Source of the DNA: Acidimicrobiales bacterium
GTDB lineage: Bacteria > Actinomycetota > Acidimicrobiia > Acidimicrobiales > Aldehydirespiratoraceae
Direction of reading: 5' to 3'
Length of the DNA: 64,000 nucleotides
Assembly: GCA_041394245.1 (NCBI GenBank)
Contig: JAWKIR010000002.1
Coordinates: forward strand, 2,232,001-2,296,000
In this document: one piece after another, positions 42,309 to 50,650 of the stretch
Position numbering within the stretch: position 1 is the stretch's first letter
Layout: every line of letters starts with the position of its first letter
Notes under the pieces: model-generated
The model's database searches: none
Told to the model about the DNA's origin: nothing
What the model saw: only the letters and a program-made list of their open reading frames with translations
Program-made: the position numbers and the translations under genes

Positions 42309-43093
42309 CCGCGATCCTCCAGTCCACCGGTATCTCGAAGTCGTTCTCCGGCATCCAGGCCCTCAACGACGTCAGCATCGACGTGATGAAGGGCGAACGC
42401 GTCGGCCTCATCGGACCGAACGGTGCCGGCAAGACGACGTTCTTCAACTGCCTCCTCGGCGTGCTCACGCCCGATGCGGGGGTCGTCCGGTTCCTCGGCC
42501 GCGACGTCAGCAACCTGCCCGTGTACAAGCGGGCCCACGCCGGCATCGGCCGCACGTTCCAGCGGATCGAGCTCTTCTCCGACACCTCGGTCAAGGAACA
42601 CCTGCTGATCGCCGAGCGCATCCACAACGGCACCGGCGCCTTCTGGAAGGACCTTCTCGGCCTGGGCAGGCCGACCGCGGCCGAGATCGCCCGCTGCGAC
42701 GAAGTGCTCGAGTTGCTCGGGCTCCTCGAGCTGGGCGACGAGCCCATCGAATCACTGAGTCTCGGACAGGGTCGCCTGGTCGAGGTGGGTCGCGCCCTCA
42801 TGACCGAACCGAGCCTGCTCCTGCTCGACGAACCGTCGTCGGGTCTCGACCGCGAGGAAACCGCGGCGCTCGCCACGACGCTGCGACAGGTCCAGGCGGA
42901 ACAGGACTTCGCCATCCTGCTCGTCGAGCACGACGTGGACCTCGTCGCCGACTTCACCGAGCGGCTCTATGTGCTCGACTTCGGCTCGCTGATCGCCGAG
43001 GGCCCCACCGCCGAGACCCTGCGGGAACCCGCGGTTCGGACGGCCTACCTCGGCACGCTCGAGGTGGACCACCACGAAGGGGACCCGCGATGA
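42305..43093 (+). CDS. Branched-chain-type ABC importer ATPase (LivG-like)
   Basis: 262 residues. Walker A GPNGAGKTT (about residues 38-46), Q-loop GRTFQRIELF, signature LSLGQGRLVEVGRAL (a variant of LSGGQ), Walker B LLLLDEPSSGLD and H-loop LLVEHDVD. Energises the fused permease together with the next ATPase. GTG start overlaps the permease stop. Confidence 0.94.
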   Translation: MTAILQSTGISKSFSGIQALNDVSIDVMKGERVGLIGPNGAGKTTFFNCLLGVLTPDAGVVRFLGRDVSNLPVYKRAHAGIGRTFQRIELFSDTSVKEHLLIAERIHNGTGAFWKDLLGLGRPTAAEIARCDEVLELLGLLELGDEPIESLSLGQGRLVEVGRALMTEPSLLLLDEPSSGLDREETAALATTLRQVQAEQDFAILLVEHDVDLVADFTERLYVLDFGSLIAEGPTAETLREPAVRTAYLGTLEVDHHEGDPR

Positions 43094-43812
43094 CGGACCG
43101 ACCCATTCTCGAGATGACCGACGTGAGTGCCGAGTACGGACCGTTCCGGGCGCTGTTCGGCGTGAGCCTCACGATCCAACCGGGCGCCGCCCTCGCCCTC
43201 CTCGGGCCGAACGGGGCCGGCAAGACCACGGTCGCCCGCGTGGCCAGCGGCCTCGTCGCCGCGTCGTCGGGCTCGGTGACCGTCGACGGCGACGACATGA
43301 CGCAGCGGCGGACCTACGAATACGCCCGGGCGGGCATCGCCCATGCCCCCGAGGGCCGATCGGTCTTCGCGACCTTCACCGTCGAGGAGAACCTGACCCT
43401 GTCGTTCCACCGAGCGCTCGGGCGATCAAAGGTCCGTGCCGGGCTCGAGGAGGCGTATTCGCTCTTCCCCCGCCTCGGCGAACGGCGCGGCCAGATCGCC
43501 GGGACGCTGTCGGGCGGCGAGCAGCGCATGCTGTCGATGGCGCGGGTGATGGTCGAGAAGCCCCGACTCCTGATCGCCGACGAACTCTCGCTCGGTCTCG
43601 CACCCATCGTCGTCGACGAGGTCTACGAGACCCTCGAGACGGTCCGAGCGACCGGCACGGCCCTGCTGATCGTCGAGCAGCACGTCCAGCACGCGCTCGA
43701 TCTCTGTGACACGGTCGCCCTGCTCGATCATGGCGTGATCGCCTGGGAGGGTCCCGCATCGGAAGCCGCCGAGGTCGTCGTGACCCATCTGTTCGACAGA
43801 GAGGACGTCTGA
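43090..43812 (+). CDS. Branched-chain-type ABC importer ATPase (LivF-like)
   Basis: 240 residues. Walker A GPNGAGKTT, signature LSGGEQRMLSMARVM, Walker B LLIADELSLGLAP and H-loop LIVEQHVQ. HAPEGRSVFATFTVEENL is the LivF-type region. ATG overlaps the LivG-like stop (ATGA) and its own stop overlaps the thiolase-like start (TGATG). Confidence 0.94.
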   Translation: MTDRPILEMTDVSAEYGPFRALFGVSLTIQPGAALALLGPNGAGKTTVARVASGLVAASSGSVTVDGDDMTQRRTYEYARAGIAHAPEGRSVFATFTVEENLTLSFHRALGRSKVRAGLEEAYSLFPRLGERRGQIAGTLSGGEQRMLSMARVMVEKPRLLIADELSLGLAPIVVDEVYETLETVRATGTALLIVEQHVQHALDLCDTVALLDHGVIAWEGPASEAAEVVVTHLFDREDV

Positions 43813-44978
43813 TGGAGGAACCACTCGAGCGGCGGGCGATCATCAGTGGTGCAGCCCAGTCCGACATCGGCCGGCGGCTCTACCGCAGCGGCCTCGACCT
43901 GACGATCGAGGCTTCGCTGCGGGCGATCGACGACGCCGGACTGACCGTTGCCGACATCGACGGCATCTCGACCTATCCCGGCATGAGCGGCCCGTTCGGC
44001 GGCTGCACCGGCGCCGAACTCCACGATGCGCTGCGCTTCTCGCTCAACTGGCGCGACGGCGGAGCGGAGACAAGCGGACAGCTGGGTGCGGTGCACAAGG
44101 CGGTGTTGGCCGTCGCCGCCGGCCTCGCGAAACACGTGCTGTGCTTCCGGACCGTCTACGAGGGAAGCGGCGGTGCGATGCGAGCCAGCGGTGGCGGTGG
44201 TGGGTCCATGCCGCCTGCGTTCCAGTACCTGATCCCCTACGGGGTCACGTCGGCGGCCAACTGGATCAGCTGCTACGCGAAGCGCCACATGCACGAGTTC
44301 GGCACGACCCGAGAGCAGCTCGGCGCCATCGCGATCAACGCCCGCACCAACGCGGCGAGCAACCCGAAGGCGATCTACACCGATCCGATGACGATGGACG
44401 ACTATCTGAACGTCCGGATGATCAGCGACCCGTTCGGCCTCTACGACTGCGACGTTCCCTGCGACGGTTCGACCGTCGTCATCGTCTCGCATCGTGACTA
44501 CGCGCCTCACGCGCCGAACGGCGCGATCCACGTCAACGCGATGGGAACGGCGCTTCGCGGCCGTCCCTCGTGGGACCAGTTCGAGGATCTGACCACCATG
44601 GCGATGCGCGATTCTGCAGCATCGATGTGGGAACGCACCGAGTTGACGGCCGCCGACGTCGACACCGCGCAGCTCTACGACGGTTTCACCTGGCTGACGA
44701 TGGCATGGATCGAGGCGCTCGGCTTCTGTGAGAAGGGCGAGGGCGGACCCTTCGTCGAAGGCGGGTCGCGCATCGCGCCCGACGGCGAGCTTCCCCTCAA
44801 CACGTCGGGTGGGCAGCTGTCGAGCGGACGGCTCCACGGCTTCGGCTTCCTCCACGAGGGCATCATGCAGCTCCGGGGCACGGCCAACGTCCAGGCCGCC
44901 GACTGCGAGGTCGCCGTCGTGGGCGCCGGTGGGGGACCCGAGTCGGGTTGCCTGCTGTTGACGAAAGGGATCCGATGA
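43812..44978 (+). CDS. Thiolase-like protein (SCP2-thiolase/Ltp2-type)
   Basis: 388 residues. The thiolase fold is seen in AIISGAAQSDIGRRL, DGISTYPG, and the C-terminal NTSGGQLSSGRLHGFGFLHEGIMQLRG. The usual nucleophile cysteine context of degradative thiolases is absent (ETSGQLGAVHKAV at that position). In Ltp2, a homologue of steroid side-chain breakdown, a protein of this type with a DUF35 partner works as a retro-aldolase. The DUF35 gene follows at once (ATGA overlap), so an aldolase role is favoured over thiolysis. Substrate unknown. Confidence 0.85.
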   Translation: MEEPLERRAIISGAAQSDIGRRLYRSGLDLTIEASLRAIDDAGLTVADIDGISTYPGMSGPFGGCTGAELHDALRFSLNWRDGGAETSGQLGAVHKAVLAVAAGLAKHVLCFRTVYEGSGGAMRASGGGGGSMPPAFQYLIPYGVTSAANWISCYAKRHMHEFGTTREQLGAIAINARTNAASNPKAIYTDPMTMDDYLNVRMISDPFGLYDCDVPCDGSTVVIVSHRDYAPHAPNGAIHVNAMGTALRGRPSWDQFEDLTTMAMRDSAASMWERTELTAADVDTAQLYDGFTWLTMAWIEALGFCEKGEGGPFVEGGSRIAPDGELPLNTSGGQLSSGRLHGFGFLHEGIMQLRGTANVQAADCEVAVVGAGGGPESGCLLLTKGIR

Positions 44979-45403
44979 ACGCCGATTCGGGCAGCACTCC
45001 CCCACCACGCTTCATCAGCCCGCACGCCGAAGGCGAGTTCTACTGGACGTCGGGCGCCGACGGCGTGCTCCGTCTCCAACGCTGCGGCGACTGCCGTCGC
45101 TACATCCACCCACCGGGTCCGGTGTGTCCCTACTGCCACTCCCGGGACCTGGCCCCCGAGCCCATCGCGGGGACCGGCACGATCGCGACGTTCACGATCA
45201 ACCGCAAGGAGTGGATACCCGGGTTCGAGCCGCCCTACGTGTTCGCCCTCGTCGAGATCGACGAGGACCCGACGATCCGACTCGGCACCAACATCGTCGG
45301 CTGCGGCGTCGACGAGGTCGAGATCGGCATGCGGGTCGCCGTCGAGTTCGAGGCGAACGGCGAGTGGCACGTGCCGTTGTTCCATCCGATCCCGACCGAG
45401 TAG
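44975..45403 (+). CDS. DUF35/OB-fold zinc-ribbon partner of the thiolase-like protein
   Basis: 142 residues. A rubredoxin-like zinc ribbon with Cys37, Cys40, Cys51 and Cys54 (CGDC, CPYC) precedes an OB fold (GTGTIATFTINRKEWIPGFEPPYVFALVEIDEDPTIR). Such proteins bind acyl-CoA and associate with thiolase-like or hydratase proteins (as ChsH2/Ltp2-type complexes). Overlap with the upstream gene supports a complex. The P450 starts 10 bases after its stop. Confidence 0.92.
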   Translation: MNADSGSTPPPRFISPHAEGEFYWTSGADGVLRLQRCGDCRRYIHPPGPVCPYCHSRDLAPEPIAGTGTIATFTINRKEWIPGFEPPYVFALVEIDEDPTIRLGTNIVGCGVDEVEIGMRVAVEFEANGEWHVPLFHPIPTE

Positions 45404-45413
45404 AGGACCAGCC

Positions 45414-46613
45414 ATGACCGTCGTCGAGTTCGATCCGTTCAGCCGAGAGTTCTTCGACGATCCGACGGAGATGTACGCCCAGCTGCGGGCCCACGCGCCG
45501 TGCTTCCACAGCGAGAAGTACGACTTCTACGCGTTCAGCCGGTTCGACGACTGCGTCGCCGTCCACCGCGACACGACGAACTTCACGTCGACCCACGGCC
45601 TCACCTACGAGCAGCTGAGCGATCCGAACCACGACGACAGCTTCAACTCGCTGATCATGATGGACCCGCCCGCGCACACCCGCTACCGCAAGCTGGTGAG
45701 CCGGTCGTTCACCCCGCGGGCGATGGGACGCTACGACGAGCTGATCCGCCGACAGATCAACAAGTACCTCGACGCGCTCATGGACATCGACGAGTTCGAC
45801 CTCGTCCAGGACTTCTCGGGGCCGTTCCCGGTGGAGATCATCTGCGCGATCCTCGGGGTCCCCGAGGCCGACTGGCAGATGATCCGGCACCAGACCGACG
45901 CGATGCTGCACCGCGAGGAGGGCGAAGCGCTCGGCAGCCCGGCCCAGGCCGAGGCCGCCATCAACCAGGCCGTGTACTTCATCGAGTTCGCCCGCGACAA
46001 GCGGAACCATCTCGGCGACGACCTGACGTCGACACTCATCGAGGCCCAGGTCGAGACCGACACCGGTGAGTTGGCATCACTCTCCGACGAGGACATCGCC
46101 GGCTTCATCTCGCTGCTCGGCGCGGCCGGCAGCGAGACCGTCACCAAGGCAGTGGCCAACGCAGGCGTGCTCTTCCATCGCAACCCGGGCGAGTGGGACA
46201 AGCTGAAGGCCGATCCGTCGAAGGTCGACTCGGCCGTCGAGGAGGTGCTGCGCTACTGGGCGCCGTCGCAGTACCAGGGCCGGCTCAGCGTCAACGACAC
46301 CGAATGGCACGGCGTCACCGTGAAGGCGGGCAAGCCGGTGTTCATCGTCACCGGCGCGGCCAATCACGACGAGCGCGAGTTCGGCCCCGACGCCACCGTG
46401 TTCGACATCGACCGCGAACAGCGGCTCGCCATCAGCCTCGGTCACGGCATCCACACGTGCCTGGGCGCGGCCTTGGCCCGCATGGAATGCGCGGTCGCAA
46501 TCGACGAGATCCGCCGCCGCTGGCCCGACTACACCATCGACGAGTCGCGCTGTGAACGTGTCCAGATGAGCAACGTCGCCGGCTACTCGAGCGTCCCCTT
46601 CGCGACCTCCTGA
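45414..46613 (+). CDS. Cytochrome P450 with atypical haem-loop
   Basis: 399 residues. I-helix GAAGSETVTKA (Glu for Asp), K-helix EEVLRYWAP, haem loop reading ISLGHGIHTCLGAALA. The conserved Phe before GxG is Leu here, which is uncommon since it modulates the haem thiolate. Cys is near residue 349. GGACCAGCC precedes ATG 45414. It closes the importer/thiolase-like operon and ends in a 29-bp inverted repeat shared with the convergent hydratase. Confidence 0.92.
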   Translation: MTVVEFDPFSREFFDDPTEMYAQLRAHAPCFHSEKYDFYAFSRFDDCVAVHRDTTNFTSTHGLTYEQLSDPNHDDSFNSLIMMDPPAHTRYRKLVSRSFTPRAMGRYDELIRRQINKYLDALMDIDEFDLVQDFSGPFPVEIICAILGVPEADWQMIRHQTDAMLHREEGEALGSPAQAEAAINQAVYFIEFARDKRNHLGDDLTSTLIEAQVETDTGELASLSDEDIAGFISLLGAAGSETVTKAVANAGVLFHRNPGEWDKLKADPSKVDSAVEEVLRYWAPSQYQGRLSVNDTEWHGVTVKAGKPVFIVTGAANHDEREFGPDATVFDIDREQRLAISLGHGIHTCLGAALARMECAVAIDEIRRRWPDYTIDESRCERVQMSNVAGYSSVPFATS

Positions 46614-46699
46614 CCCCCTCCCTCCCCCCGGATCTGTGAGCGGAGAATCGCGCATTGCGAGCGCGAGCGTTCACAGATCAGGGGAGGGGTGGGGGGTCA
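46611..46699. terminator. Bidirectional hairpin between convergent genes
   Basis: Arms 46611-46639 and 46671-46699, 29 bases each with 24 paired, begin TGACCCCC and end GATCTGTGA on the plus strand. The outer three bases of each arm are the stop codons of the two convergent genes. A 31-base loop separates them. No U-tract follows, so termination would rely on the hairpin itself. Confidence 0.75.
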
Positions 46700-47560
46700 G
46701 GTGTTCTGCTTCTTCATCTCGGAGAGGTTGACGAGCACGGGGTAGCCGTTGATGGACATGGCGTTGCCGTGACCGACCGTGTGCATGTCGAAACCCGACT
46801 GCAACGCGCTGTAGAAGCCCTGGATGTCCTGCGTTTGGTTCACGATGCGCTTGGCCTGGGTGAGGGCGAACGGATGCATCTCGGCGATCTGGCGCGCCAA
46901 CTCCATCGTCTGGTCCATCAACTCGTCGAGGGGGACGACGCGATTGACCATGCCGAGCTTCTCGGCCTCCTCGGCGGGGAAGCGACGAGCGGTGAAGAGC
47001 ATCTCCTTGGCCTTGCGAGGACCGACCTCCCAGGTGTGGCCGTGGTACTCGACACCGCCGATGCCCATGCGCAGCACGGGATCGGAGAAGTGGGCGTTGT
47101 CGGCGGCGATGATCAGGTCCATCGGCCAGCACAGCATGAGACCACCGGCGATGCAGGCGCCCTGGACCGCGGCGATGGTCGGCTTCGGGATGTCGCGCCA
47201 CTTGCGGCTGTAGCCCAGATAGTGGATGCGCTCCCACTCGAAGATCGCCTGGAGCCCCCGCTCCTCCCAGTCGAGCTGGCTCGACTGGCGGGCCTTCTCC
47301 GGGTCGGCGTTCTCGCCGATGGCGTCGTCGGAGCCCGTCATGTCGTGGCCCGAGGAGAAGTGCTTGCCCTCGGCCCGCAACACGATGACCTTCACGTCGC
47401 GGTCCTCGGCCGCGGCGCTGAAGCACGCGTCCATCTCGTCGAGTGTCTGCTGGTTGACGGCGTTGGCCTTGTCGGCGCGGTCGATCGTGACGATGCCGAT
47501 CGGACCGTCGACCTCGTACTTCGTGTGGCCGAGGTCGTTCATGTCGACGGGGTTGGGCAT
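46697..47560 (-). CDS. Enoyl-CoA hydratase/isomerase (crotonase) family protein
   Basis: 287 residues. GIVTIDRADKANAVNQQTLDEMD, HFSSGHDMTGSDD (oxyanion-hole strand), QGACIAGGLMLCWPMDLIIAADNAHFSDPV (second oxyanion motif), EMLFTARRFPAEEAEKLGMVNRVVP. Position of the usual catalytic Glu pair is not obvious: GIGGVEYHGH sits where Glu164 of the rat enzyme would be (Glu present). A long helix (ENADPEKARQSSQLDWEERGLQ) after the active-site loop is extra. GAGGAGGACCACC lies before ATG 47560. Confidence 0.9.
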   Translation of the reverse strand: MPNPVDMNDLGHTKYEVDGPIGIVTIDRADKANAVNQQTLDEMDACFSAAAEDRDVKVIVLRAEGKHFSSGHDMTGSDDAIGENADPEKARQSSQLDWEERGLQAIFEWERIHYLGYSRKWRDIPKPTIAAVQGACIAGGLMLCWPMDLIIAADNAHFSDPVLRMGIGGVEYHGHTWEVGPRKAKEMLFTARRFPAEEAEKLGMVNRVVPLDELMDQTMELARQIAEMHPFALTQAKRIVNQTQDIQGFYSALQSGFDMHTVGHGNAMSINGYPVLVNLSEMKKQNT

Positions 47561-47587
47561 GGTGGTCCTCCTCGGGACACGTGGGAC

Positions 47588-48283
47588 TTACGAGACGTCG
47601 GCCAGATGGGGCGGCCGCCAACCGCCCCGGATCAAGCCGTAGATGTTGGTGAAGTTCGTGACGATGTCGTCGGGCAACGGCACCACGCCGCCCAGCTGCT
47701 CGGCCCCGGCCACGATCTTCGCCGTGTGTTCGACCACCGCCGCGGTGTGCAGCGCGTCCTGCGGGGACTTGCCGACGCAGAGGAGGCCGTGGTTTGCCAT
47801 CAGCACCGCCCCCCGGTCGCCGAGATGACGGACGACCTCCTCGGCGAGTTCGTCCGACCCGGTCGTGCGGTACTCGGCCACCGGGATGTCGCCGCCGATG
47901 TAGACGATGACCTCCTCGATGCACGCGGGGATCGCCCGGCGGGCGATCGCGAACATCGAGGCGTGGGCCGGATGGCAGTGGACCACACCGCCGACCTCCG
48001 GGAAGCTCCGGTAGCAGTTGAGGTGCATCGCCTTCTCGCTCGACGGTCGGGCCGAGCCCTCGACGATCTCGCCGTCGAGGTCGACCACGGCGAGACCCTC
48101 CACCGTGATGTCCGGGTACGGCACCGACGACGGCGTCATCGCCACCGAACCATCGGCCTGTCGACCCGACACGTTGCCCGCGGTACCGACCACGAGGCCG
48201 GAGGTGAACATCTCCATCGCCACGTCGACGACAGCCTGACGGACCGTCCCCTCCGCGCCAGTGCTCATCGGAACGGTGCTCAT
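47588..48283 (-). CDS. Class II aldolase/adducin family protein (FucA-like)
   Basis: 231 residues. Zinc site from His102 and His104 (VVHCHPAH) plus the later NHGLLCVG His; Glu83 (SSEKAMH) is in the usual catalytic acid position; N-terminal TSGLVVGTAGNVSGRQ binds the phosphate. Such enzymes cleave fuculose-, rhamnulose- or ribulose-phosphates or act as epimerases. ATG 48283 shares one base with the dehydrogenase stop (TGATG). With the kinase at 49295 this suggests phosphorylation followed by retro-aldol cleavage of a sugar or polyol. Confidence 0.92.
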   Translation of the reverse strand: MSTVPMSTGAEGTVRQAVVDVAMEMFTSGLVVGTAGNVSGRQADGSVAMTPSSVPYPDITVEGLAVVDLDGEIVEGSARPSSEKAMHLNCYRSFPEVGGVVHCHPAHASMFAIARRAIPACIEEVIVYIGGDIPVAEYRTTGSDELAEEVVRHLGDRGAVLMANHGLLCVGKSPQDALHTAAVVEHTAKIVAGAEQLGGVVPLPDDIVTNFTNIYGLIRGGWRPPHLADVS

Positions 48284-49254
48284 CAGCCAAGGACCTCCGG
48301 GTTCTTGCAGTGCATCGGTCGTTCCCCGGCCAGGATCGCCGTGATGTCGGCCACGATCATCTCGGTCTGACGGATCTCCACGTCGTAGGTCGCGCCACCG
48401 ATGTGGGGGGTCAGCAACACGTTGTCGCGACCCAACAGCGGGTGCCCCTCGGGCAGGGACTCGCCGTCGACATGATCGAGCGCGGCGGCCCCGACCTGCC
48501 CCGAGTCGAGTGCGGCGATCAGCGAATCGACGTCGTGGAGTCCGGCGCGGGCCGAGTTGAGATAGATCGCTCCCGGCTTCATCAGCGCGAACTTCGCGGC
48601 GTTCATCATCCCGAAGGTCTCGGGGGTGACCGCGGCGTGCATCGACACCACATCGGCCTCGGCGAGGAGGTCGTCGAGTTCGTGGGTGGCATCGGCTGCG
48701 AACGGATCCGCCGTGATCACCTTCATGCCCAATCCCTCGAGCCGCCACTTCGTCGCCCGACCGACCGCTCCGAAGCCGACGAGACCGGCCGTGCGGCCGG
48801 CGACCTGCCACGCCCGATAGCGCTGATAGGGCAACGACTCGCCGTGGACGGTGCCGTTCTGCATGTCGCGATCGCCGGCGACGACACGGCGGGTGAGCCC
48901 CATCAGCATCGCCACGGTCATCTCCGCCACCGCGTCGGCGTTGCGTCCAGGGGTGTGGATGACGGGGATGCCGGCGGCGGTGGCCCCGGCGACGTCGACG
49001 TTGGTCGGGTCGCCTCTCGTCGACCCGATGACCTTCAGCGGCAGCTCGAAGACCGGCCCCGAGCAGAAGTCGGCCTCGCAGACGACGATCGATGCACCGA
49101 GATCCCTGATACGTTCCGCCAGCTCGTCGGGGCCGTGCAGCTTGATCGGCTGGTACTCGATCCAGGGGTCGAACTCGACGTCCGCGATCCGGCGGAGATC
49201 CTCGAGAGCGGGGCCCCGCAGTGGGGCGGTGACGAGCGCGACGAGCCGAGACAT
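48283..49254 (-). CDS. D-isomer-specific 2-hydroxyacid dehydrogenase
   Basis: 323 residues. N-terminal domain VVCEADFCSGPVF, cofactor domain VGFGAVGRATKWRL followed by Asp (TADPF) for NAD, catalytic Arg in NSARAGLHD, Glu region in DHVDGE and His in TPHIGGAT. Similar to phosphoglycerate/2-hydroxyacid dehydrogenases. Starts at 49254; a TAACGT -10 is 7 bases upstream, so the mRNA is probably leaderless. First gene of a two-gene operon, divergent from the FGGY kinase. Confidence 0.92.
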   Translation of the reverse strand: MSRLVALVTAPLRGPALEDLRRIADVEFDPWIEYQPIKLHGPDELAERIRDLGASIVVCEADFCSGPVFELPLKVIGSTRGDPTNVDVAGATAAGIPVIHTPGRNADAVAEMTVAMLMGLTRRVVAGDRDMQNGTVHGESLPYQRYRAWQVAGRTAGLVGFGAVGRATKWRLEGLGMKVITADPFAADATHELDDLLAEADVVSMHAAVTPETFGMMNAAKFALMKPGAIYLNSARAGLHDVDSLIAALDSGQVGAAALDHVDGESLPEGHPLLGRDNVLLTPHIGGATYDVEIRQTEMIVADITAILAGERPMHCKNPEVLG

Positions 49255-49269
49255 GACGCAGACGTTAGT
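49254..49269 (+). promoter_or_regulatory. 16-bp divergent-promoter motif, copy 6
   Basis: TGACGCAGACGTTAGT; differs from the others at two positions in the right part. It overlaps the first base of the dehydrogenase start codon and its leaderless -10 (minus strand TAACGT, 49262-49267), and lies 25 bases before the kinase start at 49295. Confidence 0.5.
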
Positions 49270-49294
49270 TTTGCGCCGGTGAAAGGGGGAATCG

Positions 49295-50650
49295 ATGGGT
49301 GAGCTCACTGTCGGCATCGACATCGGCACGACATCGGTCAAGGCCGTCGCCGCCGATGCCGACGGCACGATCGTCGCCCGCACGCGGATCCCCCACGAGC
49401 TGCGCGCCCCCGATCCCGACACCTTCGAGCACGACGCCAACGCGGCCTGGGTCGACGGTGTGCTCGCCGCGTGGGACGCCGTCGGCGAACACCGCGACGT
49501 CGCGGCGATCACGGTCTCGGCGATGGTGCCGTCGTTGTGCGGTGTCGACACCACCGGCCGACCGGTCACGCCCGGCCTGCTCTACGGCGACGCACGGGGC
49601 CGCGGCACCGACCAGGACCCCGGCAACGAGCCCGGCACCGGCATGCCGGGGGAGATGGTCGGGTTCGCCCGCACCCTCGCCGGCCAGCCCGGTGTTGCCG
49701 CGCTATGGCCCGCCCAGGCGGTCGCCAACCACGCGCTCTGCGGCGTGGGGGCGATCGACACCTCGACGGCGATGACGATGGCGCCACTGTTCACGGGCAC
49801 CGGATGGGACCCATCGGTGCTCGCCGAGATCGGCATCACCGCCGACCAGCTCCCGTCCTTCGTGCCGGGGACGGCGGCGATCGGCGACCGCAACGGGGTC
49901 GCCGTGTCGGGCGGCACGATCGATGCCCTCGCCGAGCAGACGGTCGGCGCCGCGGCGGCGGCGGGCGACGTGATGGTGATCTGCGGCACGACCCTGATCC
50001 CCTGGGCCCTCACCACCGAATGGTTCGACGTCGAAGGACTCTGGACCATCCCCTACGCGGTACCCGGACTCATCGCCGTCGGCGGCGCCAGCAACGCCGG
50101 CGGTCTCTTCATCGACCACGTCCGCCGGATGACCGGTGACCCCGACCAGCACGCCGTGCTCGCGGTGCCGCCCGACGCCCGACCCCTGTGGGTGCCCTAC
50201 ATCAGGGGCGAGCGCACGCCCTTCCACGATGCATCGCGGCGCGCCCACCTGCTCGACCTCGGCGTCGACCACGGGCCCGACGAGATCCTCGCGGCTGCCT
50301 ACGACGCCGCCGCCTTCGTCGTCTGCCACCATCTCGATCTGGCCCGACCCCGGCTCGAAGCGGCCGGGACCCCTCCCACCCGCATCGTCGCCGCCGGTGG
50401 CGGCACCCGATCGGCCGCGTGGATGCAGGCGCTGGCCGACGTGACGCGCCTCCCTGTCGATGTCGCCGCGCACCCCGAGGGCGCCGCCCTGGGTGCCGCG
50501 TTCACCAGTCGGCTCACCGCCGGACTCGAATCGGACCCGAACGTCAGTCGATCATGGAGCCGTACCAGCCACCGCGTGGAGCCCCGGCCCGAACACCTCG
50601 ACGCCGCCGACGCCCGCTACACCCGATTCAGAGAGGCCGTCGACGCATGA
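49295..50650 (+). CDS. FGGY-family carbohydrate kinase
   Basis: 451 residues of the xylulokinase/glycerokinase superfamily. N-terminal phosphate loop GIDIGTTSVKAVAAD, TVSAMVPSLCGVD, GTTLIPWAL (adenosine loop), PYIRGERTPFHDASRRA and AAGGGTRSAAWMQALADV for ATP. Phosphorylates a sugar or polyol. GTGAAAGGGGGAATCG before ATG is a ribosome binding site. Divergent from aldolase and dehydrogenase, so the three probably form one catabolic route for a small sugar-type compound. Confidence 0.93.
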   Translation: MGELTVGIDIGTTSVKAVAADADGTIVARTRIPHELRAPDPDTFEHDANAAWVDGVLAAWDAVGEHRDVAAITVSAMVPSLCGVDTTGRPVTPGLLYGDARGRGTDQDPGNEPGTGMPGEMVGFARTLAGQPGVAALWPAQAVANHALCGVGAIDTSTAMTMAPLFTGTGWDPSVLAEIGITADQLPSFVPGTAAIGDRNGVAVSGGTIDALAEQTVGAAAAAGDVMVICGTTLIPWALTTEWFDVEGLWTIPYAVPGLIAVGGASNAGGLFIDHVRRMTGDPDQHAVLAVPPDARPLWVPYIRGERTPFHDASRRAHLLDLGVDHGPDEILAAAYDAAAFVVCHHLDLARPRLEAAGTPPTRIVAAGGGTRSAAWMQALADVTRLPVDVAAHPEGAALGAAFTSRLTAGLESDPNVSRSWSRTSHRVEPRPEHLDAADARYTRFREAVDA

